The notes under the pieces: model-generated | Databases searched by the model: none | What the model was told of the DNA's origin: nothing | Seen by the model: the letters and a program-made list of their open reading frames with translations, nothing else | Source: Chitinophaga sp. CB10 | Lineage (GTDB): Bacteria; Bacteroidota; Bacteroidia; Chitinophagales; Chitinophagaceae | Reading direction: 5' to 3' | DNA length: 64,000 nt | Assembly (NCBI GenBank): GCA_001870995.2 | Contig: MLAV02000014.1 | Location: forward strand, 112,856-176,855 | Position numbers and translations under genes: made by a program | Part shown: positions 1-9,398 of the stretch, one piece after another | Numbering within the stretch: the stretch's first letter is position 1 | How the letters are laid out: the number at the start of each line of letters is the position of its first letter

Positions 1-69
1 GTGATGAGCGATGATAAGACGTTTCATTATTACAGGTGGGAGGATGTGGAGAAGGCGCTGCAGCAGTAG
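1..69 (+). CDS. C-terminal end of an unidentified protein (5' truncated by the window)
   Basis: Frame 1 is open from the window edge to a TAG at 67-69 and encodes the last 22 residues, ending in HYYRWEDVEKALQQ. It is followed at once by a strong terminator hairpin, which supports a real gene end. Too little is present to assign a family. Confidence 0.5.
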   Translation: MMSDDKTFHYYRWEDVEKALQQ

Positions 70-80
70 CGGATGATGTA

Positions 81-121
81 GTAAAAGAGGGCCGGTGTGT
101 GCAGCAGCGGCCCTCTTTTAC
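81..121. terminator. bidirectional intrinsic terminator
   Basis: A perfect 14-bp stem (arms GTAAAAGAGGGCCG and CGGCCCTCTTTTAC) closes a 13-nt loop. The outer A/T tracts give a U-rich tail in either direction. It lies 11 bp after the stop of the leftmost gene and downstream of the leftward gene ending at 261, so it can serve both. Confidence 0.8.
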
Positions 122-130
122 ATTACTTGG

Positions 131-240
131 TTAGGAAAAACGGGGTAAGCTCGGAGAAATCTTGTTTAAGAAAAACGGGGAAATCCTCTTTTAAGAAAAA
201 CAGGGTAAGCCCGAAGAAATCTTGTTTTAAGAACCACAGG
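131..240. repeat. short imperfect direct repeats between terminator and hypothetical gene
   Basis: Two 35-bp units (131-165 and 191-225) differ at 4 positions and both begin TTAxGAAAAACxGGGTAAGC. A shortened copy of about 25 bp sits between them (166-190), and a decayed fourth copy starts near 226 (TTTAAGAACCACAGG). A related string, TTTAAGAAACATAGG, occurs in the 3' end of the neighbouring gene. There is no spacer pattern as in CRISPR. The function is unknown. Confidence 0.6.
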
Positions 241-260
241 GCAGGCCCTGATCCTTCTCT

Positions 261-947
261 TTATACATCCATCATTACCTGTTTAAGAAACATAGGATAT
301 GACAATGAGTTGGTTGCCGGCAAATTGCAATCCTTCACGATCCCCGATACATACTCCGCATAATACCCCGGATCCGCCTCCCCGAACCATTCTATCCCGA
401 ATGTAAAATAGTTTTTATCCTGTATCTCTACTGCCGTATATTCCAGCTGGCAGCCGTTATCCAGCTTTTGGGAGATGTCGTGCAGTTCATAGCCCGTAGC
501 GCCGTTACGGATCACTTTCACGCCTACACGCTTCTTGTGTACCCGCACCCGTAAGTAGCTGTTGTTGGTATTTACGTCGTCCAGCACGCGGTTGGGAATC
601 TCCTTGCCGGCGAGCTTTTCCCATCCTTCCAGCAGCCCCTGTACGGTAGGCGAGAGGCTGACCATCGCCGCCGGCGTAACGCGCCTTTTCAGCTCCATAT
701 TCCCTTCCCGCAGTTTAATGCTGCGATGGTCCATAGAGGGCAGGTAGAAGTAAATATCGGTACGCGGCACTGCGTCGCTCAGCATTTTCCCCTGCTGCGC
801 AAACCACTGGTTGATGCCCGGTACATCCTTGGTGAAAAACCAGCGAAGCTCCTGGCTGCGGTAAATGGAGGGCGGTTGGAATAAACGGCGGATGCGGAGC
901 TGGCTCTTCCGCCACCAGGGTATTCGATATGTGTCTAAGGTCTGCAT
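261..947 (-). CDS. hypothetical protein, CYTH-like
   Basis: A 228-residue cytosolic protein with no signal peptide or membrane segment. Residues around 60-90 contain KLREGNMELKRR, which resembles the KLRxGxLEIKxR signature I associate with CYTH/triphosphate-tunnel-like Bacteroidota proteins. A later acidic strand (VEIQDKNYFTFGIEWFGE) could belong to the same beta barrel. CYTH proteins bind triphosphates or organophosphates through alternating acidic and basic strands, but the substrate here cannot be told. It is transcribed leftward, separated from the upstream sulfatase operon by a hairpin at 1005-1033, so it is probably its own unit. The fold assignment is an inference from motif resemblance only. 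Confidence 0.65.
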   Translation of the reverse strand: MQTLDTYRIPWWRKSQLRIRRLFQPPSIYRSQELRWFFTKDVPGINQWFAQQGKMLSDAVPRTDIYFYLPSMDHRSIKLREGNMELKRRVTPAAMVSLSPTVQGLLEGWEKLAGKEIPNRVLDDVNTNNSYLRVRVHKKRVGVKVIRNGATGYELHDISQKLDNGCQLEYTAVEIQDKNYFTFGIEWFGEADPGYYAEYVSGIVKDCNLPATNSLSYPMFLKQVMMDV

Positions 948-1004
948 CAGTTATAAGTTACTGAAAATTTTGCAGCCGGCAAAACAGGGGAGGGGGTAGA
1001 AAGG

Positions 1005-1033
1005 CTAAGAGGCGCTGTGGTAGCGCCTCTTAG
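1005..1033. terminator. terminator of the susCD-sulfatase operon
   Basis: A perfect 12-bp stem (CTAAGAGGCGCT and AGCGCCTCTTAG) with a 5-nt loop lies 87 bp beyond the stop of the last sulfatase. In the leftward direction it is followed by a pyrimidine-rich stretch (CCTTTCTACCCCC). Confidence 0.65.
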
Positions 1034-1119
1034 GTTCATTGTTTGCTGTTTTCGTATAGTTGAGACTGATATAGCGTTTCCTTTTGTATGCATGGCCTTC
1101 GCCACCGGGTGCGCATTGT

Positions 1120-2751
1120 TTACCGGGAGCCCCTTTTGTTAAACGACGCTTCAATCGGGTTCGCCCCTTTAATATCATCATAATTCACCACCCCCGTCTT
1201 CTTTGCCCATGCAAAGTAAGCGGCGGACAGCTCATTGACCACCTGCGTATTTTTCGCCGCCACGTCATTGGTCTCTCCCCGGTCATTATCCAGGTCATAC
1301 AACTCCCAGCGGTAGGATGGATAGGTGGATACCAGCTTCCATTTACCCTTGCGAACGGCCCGGTTACCGGCTCTTTCCCAGAAGATAGGCTCTTCCCGGT
1401 TGATCGGTTTGTTGTTGAAAAACAGGCCCGTCAGGCTCTTGCCCGGCAAAGGATGAGGCGTTACGCCATTGTATTGCTGCGGGTATTTCACGCCGGCCAC
1501 TTCGTAAAAAGTAGGCGCCAGGTCAATCAGGTGGGCCGTACCCTGGGAAATAGTGTTAGCCGGAATTCTACCGGGAAACCATGCGATCAGCGGGGAGCTG
1601 ATACCGCCTTCATACATAAAGTTTTTAAATGCCCGGAATGGCGTGTTGGATACAAACGACCAGTTCTTTCCCTGGGATTCAAAGGAGCCGGAAGTGCCCA
1701 CCGGCCCGAGGTTGCGGGCTGCCTTAGCGCCGCCATGCGCCACATCTTCCGCCGGCGCGCCGTTATCGGATATAAATACGATGAGGGTATTGTTATCCTG
1801 CTTTAGCTCCTTCAGTTTGGCCAGTACCTGTCCTACGCTTTTATCCATATGGTCTACCATGGCGGCATATACTTCCATCTTGGCTTTCCAGAGCTGTTGC
1901 TCGTCGTAGGTCAGGCTGTTCCATTCCGGCACATCCGCGTCCCGCGGGGCTACCGTTTGCCCGGGGGCAAGTAATCCCAGGCGGCGTTGTTTGGCCAGGC
2001 GCTCCTCCCGGAGGGAATCCCAGCCGATGTCGTACCGGCCTTTGTATTTGGCGATATCTTCCGGCAACGCCTGCAGCGGCCAGTGCGGCGCGTTGAAAGC
2101 GAGGTAAAGGAAAAACGGTTTATTGCTGTTGCGTTGCGCTTCCAGGTATTTGATGGCGTGGCCGGCAATTTCATCCGTGAAGTAATAACTGTCGTCCGCA
2201 GGGTGCAGGCGCTGGTTGTTTTCCTCAATGATCACCGGGTACTGGCGGCCAAACAGCGGCATAGGGTTGGCGTTGAAGTAGTTGGCCCCGCCGCCGATGA
2301 CCCCGTAGAACTGGTTAAAGCCGCGCTGGTTGGGCCACGACAAGCTATCGTTACCCACATGCCATTTGCCGGACATCAGGGTGTTGTAACCGCCGTTGCG
2401 CAGCACTTCCGCCAGCGTGAGGGATTCTTTATTCAGATACCCCTGGTAGGCCGGCAGCCCCAGGTTCACGTCAAAATAACCCACGCCTGCCTTGTGCTGG
2501 TATTGCCCGCTGAGCAGGGATGCCCGCGTAGGCGCGCAGATGGAGTTGTTGTAAAATTCCTTCAGCCGCAAACCCTCGCTGGCAAGGCGGTCCAGGTTGG
2601 GCGTATGGATTTCGGAGCCGTAGCAGCCGAGGTCGGAATACCCCATGTCATCCACCATAATCAAAATGATATTCGGCTTTTTTTGTTGGGCGGCCAGGTA
2701 GGCGGGAGTAGCCAGCATCCCTGCCATGGCCAGTATGATCCATTGTTTCAT
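1120..2751 (-). CDS. secreted arylsulfatase, family S1 type (second of a tandem pair)
   Basis: A 543-residue sulfatase that removes sulfate esters from glycans in the periplasm or at the surface. The start at 2751 is chosen because MKQWIILAMAGMLATPAYLA then reads as a signal peptide; upstream codons in frame would add 27 charged residues and overlap the preceding gene. The metal-binding VDDMGYSDLG motif and the Cys-type formylglycine signature CAPTRASLLSG (Cys72) are intact, so it needs a formylglycine-generating enzyme, not seen in this window. It is closely related to the sulfatase immediately upstream (16-bp gap), which suggests duplication. Being the last gene of the susCD operon, it probably acts on the glycan imported by that pair. 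The exact substrate and regiospecificity are unknown. Confidence 0.92.
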   Translation of the reverse strand: MKQWIILAMAGMLATPAYLAAQQKKPNIILIMVDDMGYSDLGCYGSEIHTPNLDRLASEGLRLKEFYNNSICAPTRASLLSGQYQHKAGVGYFDVNLGLPAYQGYLNKESLTLAEVLRNGGYNTLMSGKWHVGNDSLSWPNQRGFNQFYGVIGGGANYFNANPMPLFGRQYPVIIEENNQRLHPADDSYYFTDEIAGHAIKYLEAQRNSNKPFFLYLAFNAPHWPLQALPEDIAKYKGRYDIGWDSLREERLAKQRRLGLLAPGQTVAPRDADVPEWNSLTYDEQQLWKAKMEVYAAMVDHMDKSVGQVLAKLKELKQDNNTLIVFISDNGAPAEDVAHGGAKAARNLGPVGTSGSFESQGKNWSFVSNTPFRAFKNFMYEGGISSPLIAWFPGRIPANTISQGTAHLIDLAPTFYEVAGVKYPQQYNGVTPHPLPGKSLTGLFFNNKPINREEPIFWERAGNRAVRKGKWKLVSTYPSYRWELYDLDNDRGETNDVAAKNTQVVNELSAAYFAWAKKTGVVNYDDIKGANPIEASFNKRGSR

Positions 2752-2767
2752 GTCGTTGTGTTGATGG

Positions 2768-4423
2768 TTATCTGTTTTCTCTTCGTCTGTTTTGCGGCGC
2801 AGCAGTGGTATTGGCGCCGGTAGGCGCGGCAAATCCCTGGTTGCCCTGCGGTTTGATTTTTTCGTAGTCTACCACATCGTTGGCTTTAGCCCATTTTGCA
2901 TAATCGGCCGCCAGTTCCTTCACTACTTCCGGATGCGCGCCTGCCAGGTCCCGGGTTTCGGCGCGGTCCGCCGCAATGTCGAACAGCTCCCATTCCCTGG
3001 AAGGATAGGAGGATACAATCTTCCACTTACCCTTGCGTACGGCCCGGTTGCCGGCACGTTCCCAGCAAAGCGGCTGCGGGCGGCTGATCGCGGTTCCTTC
3101 CCTGAAAAGTCCGGCCAGGCTTACGCCCTGCAGCGGGTTGGTTTTTACCTGCTGATAGGTAGCCGGGTACTGCGCGCCGGCAAACTCATAAAAAGTAGGC
3201 GCCAGGTCAATCAGGTGAGCCGTACCGGTTGCAATACTGCCGGCCTTGATCGTACCCGGGAACCAGGCAATGAGGGGCGAGCTGATGCCGCCTTCATAAG
3301 CGCTGGCTTTATACGAACGGAATGGCGTGTTGGAAACATGCGCCCAGCTTTGCTCCTGGTAGTCGTAGGAGCCGGCGGTGCCGATGGGGCCGGAGCTGCG
3401 CGGTCGTTTGCGGCCGGTGGGGATAAAGCCGCCCTGGGCGCCGTTATCGGAAATAAATACGATCAGCGTATTATCGTCTTTTTGCAGGGCCTTCAACGTT
3501 TGCAGTATCTTCCCAACGCCCTGGTCCATCCGGTCGATCATGGCCGCATATACCTCCATTTTCCTTTGCCATAATTGTTGCTCATCCCAGGTAAGGCTCT
3601 CCCATGCCGGCACTTCAGGGTCCGGCGCGATGGTGCTGTTAGCGGGGATCAGCCCCAGCTCCTTTTGCCTCGCAAAGCGCTCGCTCCGTAAGGAATCCCA
3701 ACCGATGCTGTATCGCCCCCTGTAACGGGCGATGTCCTCCGGTTGCGCCTGCAGCGGCCAGTGGGGCGCGTTGTAGGCCACGTACAGGAAAAAGGGTTTG
3801 TTCGTTTTACTTTGCTCTTCGAGGAACTGTACGGCATGGCCGGCAATTTCATCTGTGAGGTACTTGCCCGGCGCCAGGTTGATGCGCTGATTGTTTTCTA
3901 CCAGCGGCACAGGCGGCGCCTTGTCCGTATAGCCGTGGATGTCATAGTAGTTGCTCGCGCCCCCGATAAAACCGAAGAAGCGGTCAAACCCGCGTTGATT
4001 GGGCCAGGCAATACTATCATCGCCCACATGCCATTTGCCGGACATCAGCGTGCTGTAACCCGCCTGTTTCAATACTTCCGCCAGCGTCAGGGATTCCCGG
4101 TTCAGGTAGCCCTGGTAGGCCGGCAGGCCGAGGTTGACGTTGAAGTAACCTACGCCTGCCTTATGGTTACTCTGCCCTGTGAGCAGGGAGGCGCGGGTGG
4201 GCGCGCAGATGGAGTTGTTGTAGAATTCTCTCAGCCGCAGCCCTTCAGCCGCCAGGCGGTCGAGGTTGGGCGTATGGATTTCAGAACCATATGCCCCGAT
4301 GTCCGAGTAACCCATATCATCCACCATGATGAGGATGATGTTGGGCTGCTTTTGTTTTTGTTTTTGCGCAAAACTGACAACACTGCATCCGAGTAGTGCC
4401 AGCGACAGGATTTTTATTTTCAT
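2768..4423 (-). CDS. secreted arylsulfatase, family S1 type (first of a tandem pair)
   Basis: A 551-residue sulfatase with an N-terminal signal peptide (about residues 1-19, ending SFAQ). It has the VDDMGYSD metal site and a CAPTRASLLTG formylglycine motif with Cys73 as the modified nucleophile. Long blocks are identical to the next gene (for example around the FYNNSICAPTRASLL and GVGYF stretches), marking the two as a tandem duplication that has diverged mostly in the C-terminal third. It lies 19 bp after susD and is very likely co-transcribed with it. The C-terminus ends in an Asn/Arg-rich tail absent from its partner. Confidence 0.92.
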   Translation of the reverse strand: MKIKILSLALLGCSVVSFAQKQKQKQPNIILIMVDDMGYSDIGAYGSEIHTPNLDRLAAEGLRLREFYNNSICAPTRASLLTGQSNHKAGVGYFNVNLGLPAYQGYLNRESLTLAEVLKQAGYSTLMSGKWHVGDDSIAWPNQRGFDRFFGFIGGASNYYDIHGYTDKAPPVPLVENNQRINLAPGKYLTDEIAGHAVQFLEEQSKTNKPFFLYVAYNAPHWPLQAQPEDIARYRGRYSIGWDSLRSERFARQKELGLIPANSTIAPDPEVPAWESLTWDEQQLWQRKMEVYAAMIDRMDQGVGKILQTLKALQKDDNTLIVFISDNGAQGGFIPTGRKRPRSSGPIGTAGSYDYQEQSWAHVSNTPFRSYKASAYEGGISSPLIAWFPGTIKAGSIATGTAHLIDLAPTFYEFAGAQYPATYQQVKTNPLQGVSLAGLFREGTAISRPQPLCWERAGNRAVRKGKWKIVSSYPSREWELFDIAADRAETRDLAGAHPEVVKELAADYAKWAKANDVVDYEKIKPQGNQGFAAPTGANTTAAPQNRRRENR

Positions 4424-4442
4424 ATCAGGCGAATTGGCAAGG

Positions 4443-5900
4443 TTAGTAATTGATCCAAAGCGAGTCCTGTTTCAGGTTCGGGTTGAGGTTCAGCTCCCGC
4501 TGCGGCGTCGGGAAATGTATATGCCGCGGAGCTGCCAGCGTTTTACCGGCGGCCTTTAATACTTTCACGTAATAGTCCGGCCCCCGCCGCACCAGGTCAA
4601 ACCAGCGCTGGTACTCATACACAAACTCCTTTCTTCTCTCCTGGAAAATGGAATCGCGGAAGGCGTCCGCGCTGAGGCCCGGCGCCACATCCTGCAGTTT
4701 GGGAATGCCGGCGCGGGTGCGTACCTGGTCGATATACGTATAGGCTTCCGCGTTAGGGCCATGATTGATTTCATTCAGCGCTTCCGCATAAATGAGTAAT
4801 ACATCCGCATAACGCAGTATCGGCAGGTTAACGGAGGATTGCCCCTGGTTGCCTACCACCGCCGGATCATAGTATTTGTTGAAATGCGGTTCAAACGTAT
4901 AGGTTTTGCCATCCAGCGGGCTCGTCATCTGCGTTACAAACGTCACCGCTTTGCGGGCGTCCGTATTGCTAAAGGATTCGTATAGCCCTCCCTGTTTGTG
5001 CAGCGCGTCGGCGTAATCCCCGTTGATGCCCGGCACTTCGTTGGCGGCGGAGCGGCTGGCAAGGCTGTTGCCCTGGTAGCCGGCGTTGCCCTGGAACTGC
5101 GCGGAAAAGATGTGCTCTTTGCCGTTTTTCTTATTCACTGCAAATACATCCGCAAAGTTGTCAAACAACGCATACCAGTTTTTATCGATCACTTCTTTAC
5201 TTTTAGCGGCAGCCTGTGGCCAGTTTTTTTGCGTGAGATACACCTTCGCAAGCAAGCTTTTCGCAGCGCCGCTGTTGGCGCGGCCTACCCCTGTCGCAGC
5301 CGGAGCGGGGAGGCGCTCCGCGTCCTGCAGGTCTTTGATGATCTGCGCATATACTTCCGCTTCGGAAGATTTTGCTACGTATAACGCCGCAGGGTCCAGC
5401 GATGCCGGCGTATGCAACACCAGCGGCACGCCGCCAAACCAGCGTACGAGGTTGAAGTAATGCAACGCCCGCAGGAACTTCGCTTCATTGATCAGCCGGG
5501 TCCGCGCATCTTCGGTAATGTTCTCCTTTGCAATCGCCGTGATTTTATCGATGGCCAGGTTGGAGGTATTGATCCCATCATAACTCTGCTTCCAGAGTTG
5601 TTCCATACGATCGTTGGAGGCGTCATGCGTAAGCCCTGAAATAGCGCGTACGTGGGCGTTCCGGGCACGCGGCCCGGCTTCGTAATCGTCCGTTGCCATT
5701 TCTACGCCAATCTGGAAAAGGCTGTTGTACAGGGATTGCCCGGTTTCGTATAGTTTGCGGTAAGCGGCTACCACTGCGGCATCCGCCTGCGCTTCGTTCT
5801 TGTAAAAGTTGTCGGATGAAATGATTGCTTTCGGATGTTCATCCAGGCTGGAGCAGGCCGTGAGCGCGAGCGCCAGCAGGGGGATATATGTTAGTTTCAT
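4443..5900 (-). CDS. SusD/RagB-family glycan-binding lipoprotein
   Basis: A 485-residue outer-membrane lipoprotein that caps the SusC channel and captures oligosaccharides at the cell surface. The N-terminus MKLTYIPLLALALTAC is a lipoprotein signal with the lipidated cysteine at 16. The helical TPR-like core is recognisable (ALHYFNLVRWFGGVPLV near residues 145-160), as is the C-terminal family block (PILRYADVLLIYAEALNE, then RRKEFVYEYQRWFDLVRRG). The start codon is 43 bp after the susC stop. The ligand cannot be read from sequence; co-transcription with two sulfatases suggests a sulfated glycan. Confidence 0.95.
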   Translation of the reverse strand: MKLTYIPLLALALTACSSLDEHPKAIISSDNFYKNEAQADAAVVAAYRKLYETGQSLYNSLFQIGVEMATDDYEAGPRARNAHVRAISGLTHDASNDRMEQLWKQSYDGINTSNLAIDKITAIAKENITEDARTRLINEAKFLRALHYFNLVRWFGGVPLVLHTPASLDPAALYVAKSSEAEVYAQIIKDLQDAERLPAPAATGVGRANSGAAKSLLAKVYLTQKNWPQAAAKSKEVIDKNWYALFDNFADVFAVNKKNGKEHIFSAQFQGNAGYQGNSLASRSAANEVPGINGDYADALHKQGGLYESFSNTDARKAVTFVTQMTSPLDGKTYTFEPHFNKYYDPAVVGNQGQSSVNLPILRYADVLLIYAEALNEINHGPNAEAYTYIDQVRTRAGIPKLQDVAPGLSADAFRDSIFQERRKEFVYEYQRWFDLVRRGPDYYVKVLKAAGKTLAAPRHIHFPTPQRELNLNPNLKQDSLWINY

Positions 5901-5943
5901 GATGTCGGAATTGATGAATAATAAAAGTCTGCCAGCAGGTTTT

Positions 5944-8900
5944 CTACAGCGTCACCCGTATGCCCGCGCTCAGCGTGCGGGATACAGGATATATCCCCGC
6001 ATCCGTACCCGGCGATACATTGCTGCCGCTGGTGATCTCGGGATCAAAGCCGGAATAGCTCGTCCAGGTGAGCAGGTTTTGCGCCGTCACATAGAGGTTC
6101 ACGGCCGATATCTTGCCCGTCCATGCCTTGGGCAGGGTATATCCTAACGTTACGTTGCGCACCCGCAGGAAAGAACCGTCTTCGATGAACCGGTCGGAGA
6201 AGACGGGCGCAGGGTCCAGCTTAGCGCGGGGAATCGTTTGGCTGGGATGCGTGGGCGTCCACCGGTCCAGTGCGGATGCGGCCGCGTTTTGCTGGCCGGT
6301 AAAGAGTTCCAGGTTCTGGCGGTTCGTGTTCAATACCTGGTTACCATAGGAGCCTTGCAGGAATATGGAGAGGTGAAAGCCCCGCCAGGTAAAATTATTC
6401 GTCAGGCCGAATATAAAATCCGGTTGCGCATTGCCGATAATCGTACGGTCGTTGGCGGTAGTAAAGACGCCGTCCCCGCTGATGTCTTTGTACAGCCTGT
6501 CGCCCGGCTTAGGCGCTGCGTTGCCGGTAAATTTCCCCTTCTCTTTTTCTTCGCCCGTTTGCAGGATGCCGTCGGTCACGGTGCCATAAAAACTACCCAG
6601 CGGCTCGCCTACTTTGATGATGTAATTTCCGCTGATATAGGAGGCCGCGCCGTTGCCGATGGTAATCACTTTATTGCGGTTGAAGGAAATATTAAAGTCC
6701 GTATTCCAGCCCAATTCGCCCACCAGGTTTTTACTGTTCACGGTTACTTCAAACCCTTTATTGGCCACGGTTCCAAAGTTTTGCAGTCCGCTCGCAAAGC
6801 CTGACGTCCAGGGGATCTCCACATTCAGGAGCAGGTTGGAAGTCCGTTTGTAATAAGCGTCCAGTGAGAGGTTCAGGCGACTATCGAACAGGCCGATGTC
6901 TATACCGCCGTTGTATTGGTACGTGGTTTCCCAGCCCAGTTGATCGTTCGGAATGCGGGAAGGCGCAAACCCGGTTACGATGGTATTGCCAAATAAATAT
7001 CCAAGGGAATATAGGGTGGAGAGAGATTGATATTCGCCGATTTCGAGGTTGCCCGTAGAACCAAAGCTCGCGCGTAATTTAAATTCCGGGATCTCACGTG
7101 CCAGGGATTTGAAAAATGGTTCATTACTAATCCTCCAAGATATGGCCGCGGAAGGGAAGCGGCCCCATTTGTTGCCTTTTCCAAACCTGGAAGAACCATC
7201 CGCGCGGATGCTGGCCGTAATGTAATAACGGTTGTTGAAGTTATAGTTAACGCGGGCCAGGTAGGAGTGCAGTACCCATGCGGAAGCGTCGGAGCCGGGC
7301 CTGTCGATAGTGGCGCCGCTTTGCAGGCTGTTGTAGCTGAGGTCATCGGTTACGAACTGCCGCGCGCCCGCCGTTACCAGCTCCATGTTAAATTCCTGCT
7401 GGGTAAAACCTGCCAGTACATCCACGTTGTGTTTGCCGAAGGAGCGGTTGTAATTCACTGTATTTTCATTCAGCCAGGAATAGGCGTTATAGGAGCCTCT
7501 CGCGGCAATGCCTTTTGTTTGTGAGCCTTCGTAGATATAGGAAGGGATGTAACTTTTTTCCACCGTGTTATTCACATCTGCGCCAAGCAATACTTTAATA
7601 CGCAAACCTTCTGTGAGGTTGTACTCAGCAAAGCCCGTTGCCAGCAGGCGGTTGGCGGTGGACTTATTCTGCGTTTCGTTCAGCGTGGCAATGGGATTGG
7701 CGAAAATATTTTCGAACGGATTACGCAGTGTGTAACTGCCATCCGGTTCGTATATGGTGGCAGTAGGCGGCATGATGAGCAGGGAGTTGATAATACCGGC
7801 TGGCGCCACGTTCGCATCGGATTTGCTGGCAGTGAAGCTGGCGCTTACTTTCAGCCTGTCTAACGGATTCGCATCTACGTTGGCGCGGAGGGAAATACGG
7901 TCAAAGTCCGTATGACGGATAATCCCGTCCTGCTTAAAATAGTTGCCGCTCAGCAGGTACCTTGTTTTGGCATTGCCGCCGCTGATGCTCAGCTGATGGT
8001 TTTGCGAGCCCGCCGTGCGGAAGGCGGCATCCTGCCAGTCGGTGCCTGCCCCCAGTTTATCTATCTGCTCCTGGGATAGGTATTGGTATTTTCCTTTGGA
8101 TGGATCGGTATCATACAACGCGTCGTTGCGGAGGATGGCAAAGTCATGCGCATTGAGTACATCCACTTTTTTGCGCAGCGTCTGCGAGGCATAGCTGCCT
8201 TCGTACACGATATTATTCCTGTCTGCCTTCCCTTTTTTGGTAGTGATGATCACCACCCCGTTAGCGCCACGGGAGCCATAGATGGCAGTAGCGGAAGCGT
8301 CTTTAAGGATGTCGATGCTTTCGATGTCTGACGGGTTGATACTGGCAAGCGGGTTTGCCGGCACGCCGCTGATCACGCCGGCGGAAATGCTGTTGTTATA
8401 CACGGGGAAGCCGTCTATCACATACAGCGGTTCGTTGCCGCCCTGTATGGAGCTGCCGCCGCGGATGCGGATACTCACGCCGCCGCCGGGCTGCCCGGAA
8501 GTTTGCGTTACCTGTACGCCGGATACGGCGCCTTTCAGCGCCTGGTCAATAGAGCTAACGGGTTGTTTGAGTTGCGCATTGCCTACGCTGGAAATAGCGC
8601 CGGTAAGGTCGCTCTTCTTTTGTACGCCATATCCTACCACTACCACATCGTTGAGCTGGGCCTGCGCGCTTTCCAGCGCGATGGTGATATTCCCGGTGTT
8701 GGCGATGATTTCCGCTTTTTTGTAACCGATATAACTGACGATGAGCGTGTAGGGGAATTTTTGCCCGGTAACAAAAGCGAAGCGTCCTTCCGCATCGGTG
8801 GCTACGCCGTGCGTAGTGCCTTTGATGTTGACTGCAGCGCCCGGCAGCGGCTCTCTCGTTTTGGCATCCACCACGATGCCGCTTAAATGTGAATTGATCA

Positions 8901-8997
8901 GCGGCGTAGTACCCTGCGCCAGCAAAAGGGCAGGCAATAGCAATAGTAGAGATAACCCGGTCAGTACCAGGTTACCGCCATGTATATATTTTTTCAT
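5944..8997 (-). CDS. SusC/RagA-family TonB-dependent outer-membrane transporter
   Basis: A 1017-residue beta-barrel importer that works with SusD to take up oligosaccharides using TonB energy. After a signal peptide (about residues 1-28) comes a carboxypeptidase-regulatory-like domain (GIVVDAKTREPLPGAAVNIK), a TonB box/plug region (DVVVVGYGVQKKSDLTGAIS), the plug signature PLYVIDGFPV, then the barrel ending in an aromatic-poor strand (LSAGIRVTL). The ATG at 8997 is used rather than the TTG three codons upstream because it directly begins MKKY and the signal peptide. It is the first gene of the operon. No ECF sigma/anti-sigma pair or hybrid sensor lies next to it, and it lacks an extra N-terminal signalling domain. 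Confidence 0.95.
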   Translation of the reverse strand: MKKYIHGGNLVLTGLSLLLLLPALLLAQGTTPLINSHLSGIVVDAKTREPLPGAAVNIKGTTHGVATDAEGRFAFVTGQKFPYTLIVSYIGYKKAEIIANTGNITIALESAQAQLNDVVVVGYGVQKKSDLTGAISSVGNAQLKQPVSSIDQALKGAVSGVQVTQTSGQPGGGVSIRIRGGSSIQGGNEPLYVIDGFPVYNNSISAGVISGVPANPLASINPSDIESIDILKDASATAIYGSRGANGVVIITTKKGKADRNNIVYEGSYASQTLRKKVDVLNAHDFAILRNDALYDTDPSKGKYQYLSQEQIDKLGAGTDWQDAAFRTAGSQNHQLSISGGNAKTRYLLSGNYFKQDGIIRHTDFDRISLRANVDANPLDRLKVSASFTASKSDANVAPAGIINSLLIMPPTATIYEPDGSYTLRNPFENIFANPIATLNETQNKSTANRLLATGFAEYNLTEGLRIKVLLGADVNNTVEKSYIPSYIYEGSQTKGIAARGSYNAYSWLNENTVNYNRSFGKHNVDVLAGFTQQEFNMELVTAGARQFVTDDLSYNSLQSGATIDRPGSDASAWVLHSYLARVNYNFNNRYYITASIRADGSSRFGKGNKWGRFPSAAISWRISNEPFFKSLAREIPEFKLRASFGSTGNLEIGEYQSLSTLYSLGYLFGNTIVTGFAPSRIPNDQLGWETTYQYNGGIDIGLFDSRLNLSLDAYYKRTSNLLLNVEIPWTSGFASGLQNFGTVANKGFEVTVNSKNLVGELGWNTDFNISFNRNKVITIGNGAASYISGNYIIKVGEPLGSFYGTVTDGILQTGEEKEKGKFTGNAAPKPGDRLYKDISGDGVFTTANDRTIIGNAQPDFIFGLTNNFTWRGFHLSIFLQGSYGNQVLNTNRQNLELFTGQQNAAASALDRWTPTHPSQTIPRAKLDPAPVFSDRFIEDGSFLRVRNVTLGYTLPKAWTGKISAVNLYVTAQNLLTWTSYSGFDPEITSGSNVSPGTDAGIYPVSRTLSAGIRVTL

Positions 8998-9398
8998 GAC
9001 AGACAATAGTTAGGCGCATGCGGATGCAGTTCCGCAAAAAAAGCAGGGGATAAGCCGTTGTTTTAAGCAAAACAACCCCGGGTTACCCGGTAAGGTAACC
9101 TAACATTATCCATTGCCCCTGGCAACTGATGCTCCTTTGCGAGCTACCATCCGCTACAGGCGCGTGAGAAAGTAAATAGTTTACGGGAAGCAATTACATC
9201 TTACAACAACATACAGAACAGCACCTGGCTCCGTAAAAATGGATAGAGAATAGACTGGTTGACATCTTTTCAGTTTTATAATTGATAAATCCTGTTGGGG
9301 AAATAAGGCGCTGCCATAACGCATTTTATTGGGTGGTGCTAAAAATGTGCTATCGTTCCGGCTGTAAATTGGTACAGTGCCTCTACCTTACAACAGCG

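Noticed and set aside
131..240. CRISPR-like repeats
   Set aside because: Unit lengths and spacing are irregular, spacers are lacking and the units have decayed.
97..363. 88-codon plus-strand frame across the short repeats
   Set aside because: Its translation just reflects the repeat units (KNGVSSEKSC-type), it begins inside the terminator loop, and it runs into the 3' end of the opposite gene.
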